From: Thiobacillus sp.
GTDB taxonomy: Bacteria > Pseudomonadota > Gammaproteobacteria > Burkholderiales > Thiobacillaceae
Length of the DNA: 50,866 nucleotides
Reading direction: 5' to 3'
Assembly (NCBI GenBank): GCA_024709425.1
Contig: JANJWS010000059.1
Location: forward strand, 1-50,866
Positions 9,383 to 19,233 of this stretch are shown in pieces (the stretch's first letter is position 1; each line of letters starts with the position of its first letter). The notes under the pieces are model-generated. The model saw nothing but the letters and a program-made list of their open reading frames with translations, did not search any database and was not told the DNA's origin. A program made the position numbers and the translations under genes.

Positions 9383-10627
9383 TTGCTTCCGTTTGAACTC
9401 CTGGTCGGCCTGCGCTATACGCACGCGAAGCGCCGCAATCATTTCATCTCGTTCATTTCAGGCGTCTCCATGGCGGGCATCGCGCTCGGCGTGACCGCGC
9501 TGATCGTGGTGCTGTCGGTGATGAACGGCTTTCAGGAAGAGTTACGCGCGCGCATCCTGGGCGTGGCCGCGCATCTCGAAATCAGCGGGCCGGGTGACCG
9601 CATTGCCGATTGGCGCGGCGTACTCGACACGGCGCGGCAGAACCGCGAGGTGCTGGCCGGTGCGCCCTACGTGAACGCGCAGGGCATGCTGGCCAATGGC
9701 GATCTGGTGCGCGGCGCGATCATCCGTGGCGTACTGCCGGAGATGGAAACCGGGGTAGCCGATTTCGCCCGGCACATGAAGGCCGGCCGGCTCACCGATC
9801 TGCGGCCCGGCGAGTTCGGCATTGTGCTGGGCGCCGAGCTGGCGCGCGCGCTCAACGTCTATCCCGGCGAGAAGGTGGTGCTGCTGACCCCTCAGGGCAA
9901 CATCACGCCGGCGGGGGTGATGCCGCGCGTCAAGCAGTTCACCGTCACCGGCATATTCGAAGCGGGCATGTTCGAGTACGACTCGGGGCTGGCGCTCATC
10001 CATCTGCAGGATGCACAGAAGCTGCTGCGCCTCGGTGACGACGTGTCCGGCGTGCGGCTCAAACTCGCCGAACTGTTCCGTGCGCCGTTCGTGACGCGCG
10101 ATCTGGGGGCGGTGCTGTCCGGCGCGTATTACCTCACCGACTGGACGCGCAGCCACGCCAACTTCTTTCGTGCCGTGGCGATCGAGAAGCGCATGATGTT
10201 CCTCATCCTGCTGTTGATTGTCGCGGTGGCGGCGTTCAACATCGTCTCCACCCTGGTGATGGCGGTGACCGACAAGCAGTCCGACATCGCGATCCTGCGT
10301 ACCCTCGGTGCGAAGCCGGGGTCGGTCATGGCCATCTTCATGGTGCAGGGCAGCTTCATCGGCGTGTTCGGCACGGTGCTGGGCGTGGTTGGCGGCGTGC
10401 TGCTCGCGCTCAACCTGGAAACCGTCGTGCCGTTCATCGAGCGCATGGCTGGCATGGATCTGTTTCCGGCGGACGTCTATTACATCAACGAACTGCCCTC
10501 CAAGCTGGTGTGGAGCGAAGTCGGCCTTATCGCCGGTATTTCCCTCATCATCAGTCTGGCGGCGACGCTCTACCCGAGCTGGCGCGCGGCGCGCGTGAAT
10601 CCCGCGGAGGCGCTGCGCTATGAGTGA
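9383..10627 (+). CDS. lolC: Lipoprotein-releasing ABC transporter permease LolC/LolE
   Basis: A 414-residue inner-membrane permease of the complex that extracts outer-membrane lipoproteins and hands them to LolA. The N-terminus ([18 protein letters not shown], then [17 protein letters not shown]) is diagnostic of LolC/E. One N-terminal helix, a large periplasmic domain (about residues 50-270) and three C-terminal helices are visible, ending in PAEALRYE. The start is a TTG at 9383, because no ATG lies close to the conserved N-terminus. The stop overlaps the lolD start by 8 bases, which implies translational coupling. Only one permease gene is present, so the complex may use two copies of it (LolF-like). 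Confidence 0.93.
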   Translation: MLPFELLVGLRYTHAKRRNHFISFISGVSMAGIALGVTALIVVLSVMNGFQEELRARILGVAAHLEISGPGDRIADWRGVLDTARQNREVLAGAPYVNAQGMLANGDLVRGAIIRGVLPEMETGVADFARHMKAGRLTDLRPGEFGIVLGAELARALNVYPGEKVVLLTPQGNITPAGVMPRVKQFTVTGIFEAGMFEYDSGLALIHLQDAQKLLRLGDDVSGVRLKLAELFRAPFVTRDLGAVLSGAYYLTDWTRSHANFFRAVAIEKRMMFLILLLIVAVAAFNIVSTLVMAVTDKQSDIAILRTLGAKPGSVMAIFMVQGSFIGVFGTVLGVVGGVLLALNLETVVPFIERMAGMDLFPADVYYINELPSKLVWSEVGLIAGISLIISLAATLYPSWRAARVNPAEALRYE

Positions 10628-11300
10628 GGTCGTGCTCCGCTGCACCGGTCTGTGCAAGACCTTCTGCCAGGGCAAGGCCGACGTGCCGGTATTGCGTGGC
10701 GTCGACCTCGAAGTGGGCGCGGGCGAATCGGTCGCCATCGTCGGCGCATCGGGTTCGGGCAAGAGCACGCTGCTGCATCTGCTGGGCGGGCTCGACAGGC
10801 CCACGGTCGGGCGTGTCGAACTCCAGGGGCGCGACCCCTTCGCGCTGTCGGAGGCCGCGCGCTGCGAACTGCGCAATGAGGCGCTCGGCTTCGTCTATCA
10901 GTTTCATCATCTGTTGCCGGAGTTTTCCGCGCTGGAGAATGCGGCGATGCCGCTCATCATTCGGCGCATGCCTCGCGCCGACGCGCTGGCACGGGCAACC
11001 GAGGTGCTGGAAGCCGTCGGCCTGGGCCATCGGCTGACGCACCGACCGGGCGAGCTTTCCGGCGGCGAGCGTCAGCGGGTGGCGATCGCGCGCGCACTGG
11101 TGACCCGGCCGGCGTGCATCCTTGCCGACGAACCGACCGGCAACCTCGACCAGCATACCGCCACAGCGGTGTTCGAACTAATGCGCGAACTCAACCGCCG
11201 GGAGCGCACCAGCCTGGTTGTAGTGACCCACGACACCGAACTGGCCGCACGCATGGATCGCCGGCTGCGGCTGGTCGACGGGGCGTTGCAGCCGGCCTGA
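10620..11300 (+). CDS. lolD: Lipoprotein-releasing ABC transporter ATPase LolD
   Basis: A 226-residue ABC ATPase that powers lipoprotein release at the inner membrane. Walker A is GASGSGKST, the signature is [15 protein letters not shown], and Walker B is [12 protein letters not shown] followed by the H-loop VVTHD. The segment between Walker A and the signature has [15 protein letters not shown], the LolD-type Q-loop. It overlaps the permease gene and is followed after 12 bases by comEC. Confidence 0.95.
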   Translation: MSEVVLRCTGLCKTFCQGKADVPVLRGVDLEVGAGESVAIVGASGSGKSTLLHLLGGLDRPTVGRVELQGRDPFALSEAARCELRNEALGFVYQFHHLLPEFSALENAAMPLIIRRMPRADALARATEVLEAVGLGHRLTHRPGELSGGERQRVAIARALVTRPACILADEPTGNLDQHTATAVFELMRELNRRERTSLVVVTHDTELAARMDRRLRLVDGALQPA

Positions 11301-11312
11301 CCCGACTTCGCG

Positions 11313-13646
11313 ATGCGGGTCTATCTCGTCGCATTTTGTCTGGGCATCTGGTTTCTGCAGCAGCAGCCTGAACTGCCGGCAGCTCGCTGGCTTTGGGTCT
11401 TGCCGTTGCTTGCCCTTGCGCTCCGCGTTCCGCCCCTGTCCTTTGGCGTGGCGGAAGTCCTGCGCCGCGTGGCGGTTGCCGTGCTCTGTGCGGCGCTGGG
11501 GTTCGCGTGGGCGGCGTGGCGCGCCGAGCTGCGTCTGGCCGAACGCCTGCCTGACGCCTGGCAGGGCAGGGACATCGAGCTCGTTGGCGTCGTGAGCGAA
11601 CTGCCTCACATCCACGCTGGCGGCGTGCGTTTCGTGCTGGATGTCGAGGCGGTGCTGACGCCGGGCGCACCAGCGCTCGGGCGCGTGCAGCTCGCCCGCT
11701 ACGCAGCGCGCAACGCGGCGCCACCAGAACCCGTGCGGGCGGGGGAACGCTGGCGCCTCACCGCGCGGCTGAAAATCCCTTACGGTACGCACAATCCGCA
11801 CGGCTTCGATCTGGAGGCGTGGGCGCTGGAGCAGGGCATCTCGGCTTCCGGCTCTGTACGCGAGCGTGTGCCACCGGTCAGGCTCGATGCGCGCGCGGCG
11901 ACACCCGGCGCCTGGATCGCTGCGATGCGTGCCGCCGTCCGCGACCGTATCTTTGCCACGCTGGGCGAGGCGCCGTATGCCGGGGTCATCGCCGCGCTGA
12001 CGATCGGCGATCAGCGCAGCATTCCGTACGAGCAATGGCGCGCGTTTACCCGTACGGGTGTGAATCATCTGCTGTCGATTTCTGGCTTGCATGTGACCAT
12101 GATTGCGGCACTCGCTGGCTGGGCCGTCGCCTTCGGCTGGCGCCGCTGGCCGCGTGCGGTGGCGCGGCTGCCGGCACGTCAGGCCGGCCTGGCCGCCGCA
12201 GTCCTGGTGGCCTTCGGGTATGCGCTGCTTGCGGGTTTCCAGGTGCCGGCGCAGCGCACGCTGTTCATGTTGGCCGTGCTGGCGCTGGCGTTCTGGGGGC
12301 GGCGCGAGCCGCGCCCCTTCACGGCGTTGCTGGTTGCACTCGCGGTCGTGTTGACGCTCGATCCGTGGGCAGTGCTGTCGGCGGGCTTCTGGCTGTCGTT
12401 CGGTGCGATGGCGGCGATCATGTGGGTCACGTTTGGCCGCGTCGCGCTGCCCGACAAACTGCGCGGCTGGGTGACGGTGCAGGCGGCGGTGACCGTCGCG
12501 CTCGCGCCGGCCTTGTTGCTGCTGTTTCAACAGGTGTCGCTGGTATCTCCTTTCGCCAATGCCGTGGCGATTCCCGTCGTGAGCTGGCTGGTGACGCCTT
12601 TGGCGCTGCTCGGTACGCTCGTTCCGCCACTGTGGCATGCATCGGCCTGGCTGATGGAATGGCTCGGGGTCATGCTGGTCTGGATGGCTGAACTTCCGTG
12701 GGCCGTGGCGACGCGGCCGGCGCCCGGCTTGATCGCCGTTGTGCTCGCCGTGCTGGGCACCTTGTGGCTCCTGCTGCCACGTGGATTCCCCGCGCGCGCC
12801 CTGGGGCTTGCCCTGTGGCTACCGATCCTGCTACCACCGGCGGAAAAATTGGCACCCGGGGCGTTCCGTGTCGAGGTGATCGACGTCGGGCAGGGCACGT
12901 CCATTCTGGTGCGCACGGCCCGCCACGCGCTGCTGTATGACACCGGTGCTTCCTTCGGCGACAGCGATGCGGGAGAGCGCATCGTCGTGCCCTATCTGCG
13001 CGCATCGGGCATTGGCAAGCTCGATGGCGTAATCGTATCGCACAACGATAACGATCACAGCGGCGGGCTGCCCTCGGTCGTGCGCGACATTCCCACCGGC
13101 TGGATGTTGAACGGACAGTCCCCAACGAGGTCGCTGCCGTCCGGCGCGCCACCGCCCCGCCGTTGCGTTCGGGGGCAATCGTGGGTTTGGGACAGTGTGC
13201 CGTTTGTCATCCTCAACCCGCCGGCAACAGCGTCCGCTTCATACAACCGCAGCGACAACGATTTCAGTTGTGTTCTCAGCGTGGGGGCCGGCGCGCGCCG
13301 CTTCCTCGTCACCGGTGATGCCGGACGGCGCGGCGAACTGGAACTGTTGGAATCCGGAATCGATCTCACCGCGACGGCGCTCGTCGCCGGGCATCACGGC
13401 AGCCGCTCCTCCTCCATGGAGGCATTTGTCGAGAAGGTGGCACCCGACCACGTCGTCTTCACCAGTGGCTACCGCAACCGCTACCACCACCCGCATCGCA
13501 CCATCGTCGAGCGTTTCCGCGCGAGGGGCGCGAACATCCTGCGCAGTGACCGTGACGGACTGATTCGCTTCGAATTTGGCGAAGCCGGGGTGACGGCCGC
13601 AGAATATCGCAACCCACGCCGTTACTGGCATCTCGTCCAACCATGA
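11313..13646 (+). CDS. comEC: DNA internalisation protein ComEC/Rec2
   Basis: A 777-residue polytopic membrane protein that forms the channel for single-stranded DNA during natural transformation. It has the N-terminal DUF4131 region, the central Competence domain (about residues 215-480, with NHLLSISGLHVTMIA), and a C-terminal metallo-beta-lactamase domain whose metal motif HNDNDHSGG begins at H577 and whose GHHGSRSS lies near 695. All three parts are complete. It follows lolD by 12 bases and overlaps relA by an ATGA. The ComEA-like protein at the window start fits the same pathway. Confidence 0.94.
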   Translation: MRVYLVAFCLGIWFLQQQPELPAARWLWVLPLLALALRVPPLSFGVAEVLRRVAVAVLCAALGFAWAAWRAELRLAERLPDAWQGRDIELVGVVSELPHIHAGGVRFVLDVEAVLTPGAPALGRVQLARYAARNAAPPEPVRAGERWRLTARLKIPYGTHNPHGFDLEAWALEQGISASGSVRERVPPVRLDARAATPGAWIAAMRAAVRDRIFATLGEAPYAGVIAALTIGDQRSIPYEQWRAFTRTGVNHLLSISGLHVTMIAALAGWAVAFGWRRWPRAVARLPARQAGLAAAVLVAFGYALLAGFQVPAQRTLFMLAVLALAFWGRREPRPFTALLVALAVVLTLDPWAVLSAGFWLSFGAMAAIMWVTFGRVALPDKLRGWVTVQAAVTVALAPALLLLFQQVSLVSPFANAVAIPVVSWLVTPLALLGTLVPPLWHASAWLMEWLGVMLVWMAELPWAVATRPAPGLIAVVLAVLGTLWLLLPRGFPARALGLALWLPILLPPAEKLAPGAFRVEVIDVGQGTSILVRTARHALLYDTGASFGDSDAGERIVVPYLRASGIGKLDGVIVSHNDNDHSGGLPSVVRDIPTGWMLNGQSPTRSLPSGAPPPRRCVRGQSWVWDSVPFVILNPPATASASYNRSDNDFSCVLSVGAGARRFLVTGDAGRRGELELLESGIDLTATALVAGHHGSRSSSMEAFVEKVAPDHVVFTSGYRNRYHHPHRTIVERFRARGANILRSDRDGLIRFEFGEAGVTAAEYRNPRRYWHLVQP

Positions 13647-15805
13647 ATTCGGAAACCACGCGCTCCCGCTGTTTTGAATCGGCCGACCTCGGGACGGCCC
13701 GGGCAGCGCTCGCGCGTGTGTTGCCCGTGGCGGAAAACGATTTGCCGTGGCAGGCCCTGGTGCATGCGCACGAACGGCTGGGGACCCGTGAGGCCTTCGC
13801 GCACAGCGTCGGCACGGCGCTGATCATTGCCGAACTGCGTGTGGGTGCCGATGCAGTGGCCGCAGCATTGCTGCATGGATGCCTCGACGAATCGCCGGAC
13901 TTTGCTGCCCGCTTTGGCGTCGCGGCGCGACTGGCGCAAGGCGTGACGGCGATGGCCCGCATCGAGACCCTTGCGGTGAGCGCCACCGACAAGCGCGTCG
14001 ACCCACACGCTCAGCTGGAAGCGCTGCGGCAGATGGTGCTGGCGATGGTCGAGGACATCCGCGTGGTGCTGGTGAAGCTTGCTGAACGCACGCATGCCCT
14101 GCGCTGTGCGGTGAACCAGGACACCGACGATCGCCGCGCGCTGGGCCAGCAGGCGCGCGAACTGTTTGCGCCGCTGGCGAACCGTTTGGGCGTATGGCAG
14201 ATCAAGTGGGAAATGGAGGACTGGGCGTTCCGCTATCTCGATCCCGATACCTACAAACGCATCGCCGCGCAGTTGGACGAAAAGCGCGCCGACCGCGAGG
14301 CCTACATCAAGGGGATCATCGAACGTATCGAGGCTGAGCTCGCCCTGCACGGCATCGAGGCCGAGGTGACCGGCCGGCCCAAGCATATCGCCAGCATCGT
14401 CAACAAGATGCGGCGCAAGCGCGTGCCGTTCGAGCAGCTCTACGACATTCGCGCAGTGCGCGTACTGGTGAAGCACGAGATCGATTGCTACACGGTGCTG
14501 GGGCTGGTCCACAACCTGTGGCAGCCGATCCCGGGCGAGTTCGACGATTACATCTCGCAGCCCAAGAGCAACGACTACCGTTCGCTGCATACCGCGGTGA
14601 TCGGGCCCGAGGACCGCGCGCTGGAGGTGCAGATCCGTACCTTCGAGATGCACCGCAACGCCGAACTCGGCGTCGCCGCGCACTGGCGTTACAAGGAAGG
14701 CGGGCGGCAGGACGCGCAGTACGAGGAAAAGATCGCCTGGCTGCGGCGCATCCTCGAATGGAAGGACGATGTCGCCGACACCAGCGAATTTACCGAGCAG
14801 TTCAAGACCGAACTGTTCCAGGACCAGGTCTACGTGCTCACACCGCAGGGACGGGTGGTCGCCCTCCATCGCGGTGCCACGCCGGTGGATTTCGCCTACG
14901 CGGTGCATACCGACCTCGGTCATCGCTGTCGCGGCGCGAAGGTCGACGGTTCGATGGTGCCGCTCAACACCGTTCTCGAAAATGGTCAGCGCGTCGAAAT
15001 CGTTGCCGCCAAGGAGGGCTCGCCGAGTCGCGACTGGCTCAACCCCGCGCTGGGTTTTCTCGCCACCCACCGTGCGCGTGCCAAGGTGCGCGCCTGGTTC
15101 CGCCAGAGCGATGTCGGTGAGCAGGTGGGCCTCGGCCGTGCGCTCCTGGAAAAGGAACTCAAGCGTCTGGGGCTGACGGATGTCAACCAGGAGAAACTCG
15201 CGCAGCGGCTCAAGTTCGGCAAGGTCGACGAATTTCTCGCCGCGCTGGGCCGTGGCGATATCGGCCAGCGCGACCTTGTCGGCGCCCTGCAGGAGGCCGG
15301 CAAGGTCGCGCCCGTGCTCGCCCCTGTTTCCCGGCCGCGTGCACGCCCGCGGTCGGGCAGCCCCGTCGTCATTCCCGGACTCGGGGCTGTGCCACTGACG
15401 CTGGCGCGCTGCTGCAAGCCGCAGCCGCCTGACCCGATTGCCGCCTACACGACCGTCGGGCGCGGTCTCACCGTCCATCGCGCCGATTGCGCCGCGCTCA
15501 GGCGCGCGAATCCCGCGCGCGTCATGCCGGCCGAATGGGCGCTCGATGCCGGCGCTGCGTTTGAGGTCGATATCCGCCTCAAGGCTTTCGATCGCCAGGG
15601 GCTGCTGCGCGACGTTTCCGACGTCATCGCCAAGGAGAAGCTCGACGTGTTGCGCGTCAATACCGAGAGTCGCGGGGAATATGCACACATGCAGCTCAGC
15701 GTGCGCGTCCGCGAATTGCAGCAGTTGGCGCGTCTGCTGGCACGTCTGCAGCACGTACAGAACGTCATCGAGGTTCGGCGCGGCGGAGATTTGGGTTATC
15801 GTTAA
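13643..15805 (+). CDS. relA: GTP pyrophosphokinase RelA (synthetase type)
   Basis: A 720-residue RelA/SpoT homologue that makes (p)ppGpp when stalled ribosomes signal amino-acid shortage. The N-terminal hydrolase domain is degenerate: the metal-binding His-Asp pair is replaced by H78-G79 (LLHGCLDE), so hydrolysis is unlikely. The synthetase domain has KHIASIVNKMRRK, the E299-F-D-D302 motif (the acidic EXDD type of monofunctional RelA), and PKSNDYRSLHTAV. TGS and ACT domains follow (VYVLTPQGRVVALHRG; LLRDVSDVIAKEKL). Its start overlaps the comEC stop by ATGA. Confidence 0.95.
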   Translation: MNSETTRSRCFESADLGTARAALARVLPVAENDLPWQALVHAHERLGTREAFAHSVGTALIIAELRVGADAVAAALLHGCLDESPDFAARFGVAARLAQGVTAMARIETLAVSATDKRVDPHAQLEALRQMVLAMVEDIRVVLVKLAERTHALRCAVNQDTDDRRALGQQARELFAPLANRLGVWQIKWEMEDWAFRYLDPDTYKRIAAQLDEKRADREAYIKGIIERIEAELALHGIEAEVTGRPKHIASIVNKMRRKRVPFEQLYDIRAVRVLVKHEIDCYTVLGLVHNLWQPIPGEFDDYISQPKSNDYRSLHTAVIGPEDRALEVQIRTFEMHRNAELGVAAHWRYKEGGRQDAQYEEKIAWLRRILEWKDDVADTSEFTEQFKTELFQDQVYVLTPQGRVVALHRGATPVDFAYAVHTDLGHRCRGAKVDGSMVPLNTVLENGQRVEIVAAKEGSPSRDWLNPALGFLATHRARAKVRAWFRQSDVGEQVGLGRALLEKELKRLGLTDVNQEKLAQRLKFGKVDEFLAALGRGDIGQRDLVGALQEAGKVAPVLAPVSRPRARPRSGSPVVIPGLGAVPLTLARCCKPQPPDPIAAYTTVGRGLTVHRADCAALRRANPARVMPAEWALDAGAAFEVDIRLKAFDRQGLLRDVSDVIAKEKLDVLRVNTESRGEYAHMQLSVRVRELQQLARLLARLQHVQNVIEVRRGGDLGYR

Positions 15806-15832
15806 AGCTTATCGCTATTCGATCCAGACGTT

Positions 15833-16711
15833 ATGACGCCGCAAGTTGCCATCCTCGATCCAGTACCCGATCACGCCCGCCATCTCTTCTTCGATCTGAA
15901 ACCGGGAACTGACCCGCGAGCGGCGTTGCGGACGCTCGCGGCAGCCTGCGACGGGCTCGGTGCGGTGCTTGGTGTGGGCGCTGGCGTGGCGGGTGTGCTC
16001 GGGGGCCAGATCAAGGGTCTGCGTGGCTTCCCCGCGCTGCCCGATGCGAAACCACAGATCCCCGTGACGCAGCGCGCCCTGTGGCTGTGGCTGCGTGGTG
16101 ACGATCCGGGCGACCTGGTCCGCAAGGGCCACGCTCTGACCGCGCTTGTGGTGCCAGCCTTCAGCCTGGTGCAGGTGATCGATTGTTTTCGCTATCGTGA
16201 CAGTCGTGATCTCACGGGCTACGAGGACGGCACCGAAAACCCGAAGGACGAGGCGGCGGTCGAAGCTGCCATCGCGCGCGGACAGGGCACCGGACTTGAG
16301 GGTTCCAGCTTCGCCGCCGTGCAGCAGTGGCTGCATGACTTCCCCGTTTTCGATGCCATGCCGCGTACTGAACAGGACAATCATTTCGGACGCAACCGCG
16401 AGAGCAACGAGGAACTCGAAGATGCGCCCGAATCCGCCCACGTCAAACGCACGGCGCAGGAGGATTTCGAACCGGAAGCTTTTGTCGTGCGGCGCTCCAT
16501 GCCCTGGTCGGCGGGCGCCGATGCGGGGCTGGTGTTCCTTGCGTTCGGCAAGTCGTTCGATGCCTTCGAGGCCCAGTTGCGGCGCATGACCGGGCACGAC
16601 GACGGCATCGTCGACGGGCTGTTCGATTTCACCCGCCCGCTTACCGGCGATTTCTACTGGTGCCCACCGATGGGGGCAGCCGGGATCGATCTCTCAGCAC
16701 TGGGCGTCTGA
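15833..16711 (+). CDS. Dye-decolourising (DyP-type) haem peroxidase
   Basis: A 292-residue DyP-type peroxidase. The family motif appears as GYEDGTENP (129-137), with the distal catalytic aspartate at 132. The proximal haem ligand is most likely H203 in ESAHVKRT, and the C-terminal FDFTRPLTGDFYWCPP closes the second ferredoxin-like domain. There is no signal peptide or Tat motif, so it is cytoplasmic unless encapsulated; no encapsulin gene is adjacent. It lies 27 bases after relA. The natural substrate is unknown. Confidence 0.92.
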   Translation: MTPQVAILDPVPDHARHLFFDLKPGTDPRAALRTLAAACDGLGAVLGVGAGVAGVLGGQIKGLRGFPALPDAKPQIPVTQRALWLWLRGDDPGDLVRKGHALTALVVPAFSLVQVIDCFRYRDSRDLTGYEDGTENPKDEAAVEAAIARGQGTGLEGSSFAAVQQWLHDFPVFDAMPRTEQDNHFGRNRESNEELEDAPESAHVKRTAQEDFEPEAFVVRRSMPWSAGADAGLVFLAFGKSFDAFEAQLRRMTGHDDGIVDGLFDFTRPLTGDFYWCPPMGAAGIDLSALGV

Positions 16712-16713
16712 AT

Positions 16714-17124
16714 ATGGCGGAACCCACCGGCGGCACGGCGGACGGAGCACCGGCGTCGCCACCCTGGTGGCGCAACTGGAAGGTCATGCTGTCGCTGTGG
16801 CTCGCGATCGCCGCTCTGGTCGCGCTGGGGCTGCACTACAACGTTGACCGCAGCGTCATCGCCGGTAGCGTGGTCGTTGTCGGCCTGGTTTCCAACGCGT
16901 TCGCCTGGTTGCTTGGCATCATCGCGCTGGTGCCGGTGATCGGTCCGATCATCGTCAAGGTGTTATCGATCGGTTTCATCTGGTTGATCAACGCGGTCGG
17001 CTATCTGGTCTCCTACATTGCCATCCGGCGTGGTTATTCGAAGGATGTACTGACTTATCGCGGCCTCACGGTTGCGGTGATCATCGGCATCGTCATCGGT
17101 TTCGTGCTGGGGAAGCTGGTCTAG
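16714..17124 (+). CDS. Conserved membrane protein, unknown function
   Basis: A 136-residue protein with a Pro/Gly-rich N-terminal leader of about 20 residues and four predicted membrane helices (starting near residues 24, 50, 75 and 115). It begins two bases after the peroxidase stop, so the two are probably cotranscribed. Its stop TAG and the stop of the convergent mnmH share the palindrome CTAG at 17121-17124. I do not recognise the family. Confidence 0.75.
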   Translation: MAEPTGGTADGAPASPPWWRNWKVMLSLWLAIAALVALGLHYNVDRSVIAGSVVVVGLVSNAFAWLLGIIALVPVIGPIIVKVLSIGFIWLINAVGYLVSYIAIRRGYSKDVLTYRGLTVAVIIGIVIGFVLGKLV

Positions 17125-18161
17125 TCCGGGGCGAGCATCTCACGCGCGAGCCGTTGCAGACCCGCAGGCGAAAGATCCTCGGCATGGAAGGTGCGGTCTG
17201 CGGGTGAGGGTGCGTAGTTGTGCGACAGGGACTTGTGGTACGCCGGGTCGTAGTGCTGTTCGAGCAGGGCGGCGACGAGCTCTGGCCACGCACGCTCGCG
17301 GGCCAACGCCTGCCACGCGGCAATGGTTTCGCGACCCCGCAGTTCGGCAAGGTGGTCGAGGCGCGCGTTGAGGCTGTCAGGGTCGTCGAGGAAATGCGCA
17401 TAGTCTTCGGTGAGCAGCGCTACGCGCACGGCGGCCGGCACTTCCAGTCGGACGCACGGGCTTGCACGCATCGCGGTGATGAGTGCGTCGGGGAGTTGAA
17501 CAGTGCCAATGCGGCGGCTTTCCGATTCCACATAGACCGGGTTTGCCGGATCGAGTCGGCTCAGGGCCGACCATACCGCGCTTTCGAAACCCTTCTGCGT
17601 GGGTTGCGGCTGTGTTGGCAGAGCGCCGAGCAGCGAGCCGCGATGTGCCGCGAGTACTTCGAGATCAAGGATCTGGGCGCCGGCGTCGGCCAGGGCCTGC
17701 AGCAGGCGGCTCTTGCCACTGCCGGTGGGGCCGCATATCACGCGGAAGGCGAACAGCGGCGGCAGGCGCGCGAGTTCCGCAACGACATGGCGGCGATAGG
17801 CCTTGTAGCCGCCGTCGAGCTGGACCGCGGCAAAGCCGATCTTCTGCAGGACGTGGACCATGGCGCCGCTGCGGCTGCCGCCGCGCCAGCAGTAGACCAG
17901 AGGGCGATAGGTGCGCGGCTTGTCGGCAAACCAGGTTTCCAGATGATGGGCGATGTGGCGCGACACCAGCGCGGCACCGACCTTCTTGGCCTCGAACGGC
18001 GAGACCTGCTTGTGTAGCGTGCCGACGCGCGCGCGCTCCGCATCGTCGAGCACGGGGAGGTTGATCGCGCCCGGCACGCGATCCTCGGCGAATTCGCTGG
18101 GCGAGCGGGCGTCAATGATCTCGTCAAAGGCGTTCAGTTCTGCTACGGTGGCGGCGCGCAA
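17121..18161 (-). CDS. mnmH: tRNA 2-selenouridine synthase MnmH (SelU)
   Basis: Replaces sulfur by selenium in 2-thiouridine at tRNA wobble position 34, using selenophosphate from SelD. A rhodanese domain comes first (DARSPSEF; catalytic loop YCWRGGSRSG), followed by a P-loop domain (CGPTGSGKSRLLQAL) and ESESRRIG. The start is chosen at TTG 18161, just before ATVAELNAFDEIIDAR and preceded by GAGAG. This gives 346 residues (E. coli: 364). The frame stays open upstream but would then overlap selD. It is divergent from selD with 25 bases between start codons. Confidence 0.9.
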   Translation of the reverse strand: MRAATVAELNAFDEIIDARSPSEFAEDRVPGAINLPVLDDAERARVGTLHKQVSPFEAKKVGAALVSRHIAHHLETWFADKPRTYRPLVYCWRGGSRSGAMVHVLQKIGFAAVQLDGGYKAYRRHVVAELARLPPLFAFRVICGPTGSGKSRLLQALADAGAQILDLEVLAAHRGSLLGALPTQPQPTQKGFESAVWSALSRLDPANPVYVESESRRIGTVQLPDALITAMRASPCVRLEVPAAVRVALLTEDYAHFLDDPDSLNARLDHLAELRGRETIAAWQALARERAWPELVAALLEQHYDPAYHKSLSHNYAPSPADRTFHAEDLSPAGLQRLAREMLAPD

Positions 18162-18186
18162 GCGGTGAGACTCTCGGAAGATACAA

Positions 18187-19227
18187 GTGGATACGATCAA
18201 ACTGACGCAATTTTCCCACGGCGGCGGCTGCGGCTGCAAAATCGCCCCGGCCGTGCTACAGGATATTTTGGCCAAGGCCGCGCCGCTGGGCGTGTTTCCG
18301 GACCTGCTGGTGGGTACCGAAACCAGCGATGACGCGGCAGTCTATCGTCTCAACGATAGCCAGGCCATCATCGCCACCACCGATTTCTTCATGCCAATCG
18401 TCGACGACGCCCATGATTTCGGCCGCATCGCCGCGACCAACGCGCTGTCCGACATCTATGCCATGGGCGGACGGCCGCTGTTCGCGCTTGCCATCGTTGG
18501 CATGCCGGTGGACAAGTTGCCGGTGGAGACCATCCGCGACATCCTCGCCGGTGGCGAATCAGTGTGCCGTGCCGCCGGCATCGCGGTGGCGGGTGGGCAT
18601 TCCATCGATACCTCGGAGCCGATCTATGGCCTGGTCGGCATTGGCGTGGTCCACCCCGACCGGGTCAAGCGCAATAGCGCCGCACAGCCTGGCGACGTGC
18701 TGGTGCTCGGCAAGCCACTCGGCATCGGCATCCTTTCCGCTGCCCTGAAAAAAGGCGAACTCTCGCCGGAAGGCTACCGGGCCATGGTCGATACGGCCAC
18801 TCGCCTCAATGCCGTCGGCGTAATGCTCGGCGACATGCCTGGTGTGCATGCGATGACCGACGTGACCGGTTTCGGACTGCTCGGACACCTGCTGGAAATC
18901 GTGCGGGGTGCCGGGCTCGCGGCCCGCATCCGTGTTGATGCCCTGCCGGTCATTGGCGAGGCGCTGCGTCTGGTCCAGGCGGGCGTGACCACCGGTGCTG
19001 CGGGACGCAACTGGGCGAGCTATGGCCATGCGGTGGCGCTGCCCACGGACTGCGCCGAGTGGCAGCGCAATCTGCTGTGCGATCCACAGACCAGTGGTGG
19101 CCTGTTGGTGGCGTGTAATGAGGAGAGCGAAGCCCGGGTGCTGGCGGCCTTTCGGGCGCAGGGGTTCGCGGAGGCGGTAACAATCGGCAGCCTCGACGCG
19201 GGCGAGCCACGTGTCGAGGTGCAGTAG
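18187..19227 (+). CDS. selD: Selenide, water dikinase SelD
   Basis: Makes selenophosphate from selenide and ATP; here most likely for tRNA selenouridine through the divergent mnmH, and perhaps for selenocysteine. The 346-residue protein has the active-site segment GGGCGCK with C17 and K18, so it is the cysteine form and not a selenoprotein. ATP-binding glycine-rich segments (GDVLVLGKPLGIGILSAA) and the late DPQTSGGLLVAC motif are intact. GTG start at 18187, with GGAAG eight bases upstream. Confidence 0.95.
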   Translation: MDTIKLTQFSHGGGCGCKIAPAVLQDILAKAAPLGVFPDLLVGTETSDDAAVYRLNDSQAIIATTDFFMPIVDDAHDFGRIAATNALSDIYAMGGRPLFALAIVGMPVDKLPVETIRDILAGGESVCRAAGIAVAGGHSIDTSEPIYGLVGIGVVHPDRVKRNSAAQPGDVLVLGKPLGIGILSAALKKGELSPEGYRAMVDTATRLNAVGVMLGDMPGVHAMTDVTGFGLLGHLLEIVRGAGLAARIRVDALPVIGEALRLVQAGVTTGAAGRNWASYGHAVALPTDCAEWQRNLLCDPQTSGGLLVACNEESEARVLAAFRAQGFAEAVTIGSLDAGEPRVEVQ

Positions 19228-19233
19228 GGTGAA

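Noticed and set aside
13622-15754. Long minus-strand open frame opposite relA
   Set aside because: Same kind of shadow; relA motifs are complete on the plus strand.
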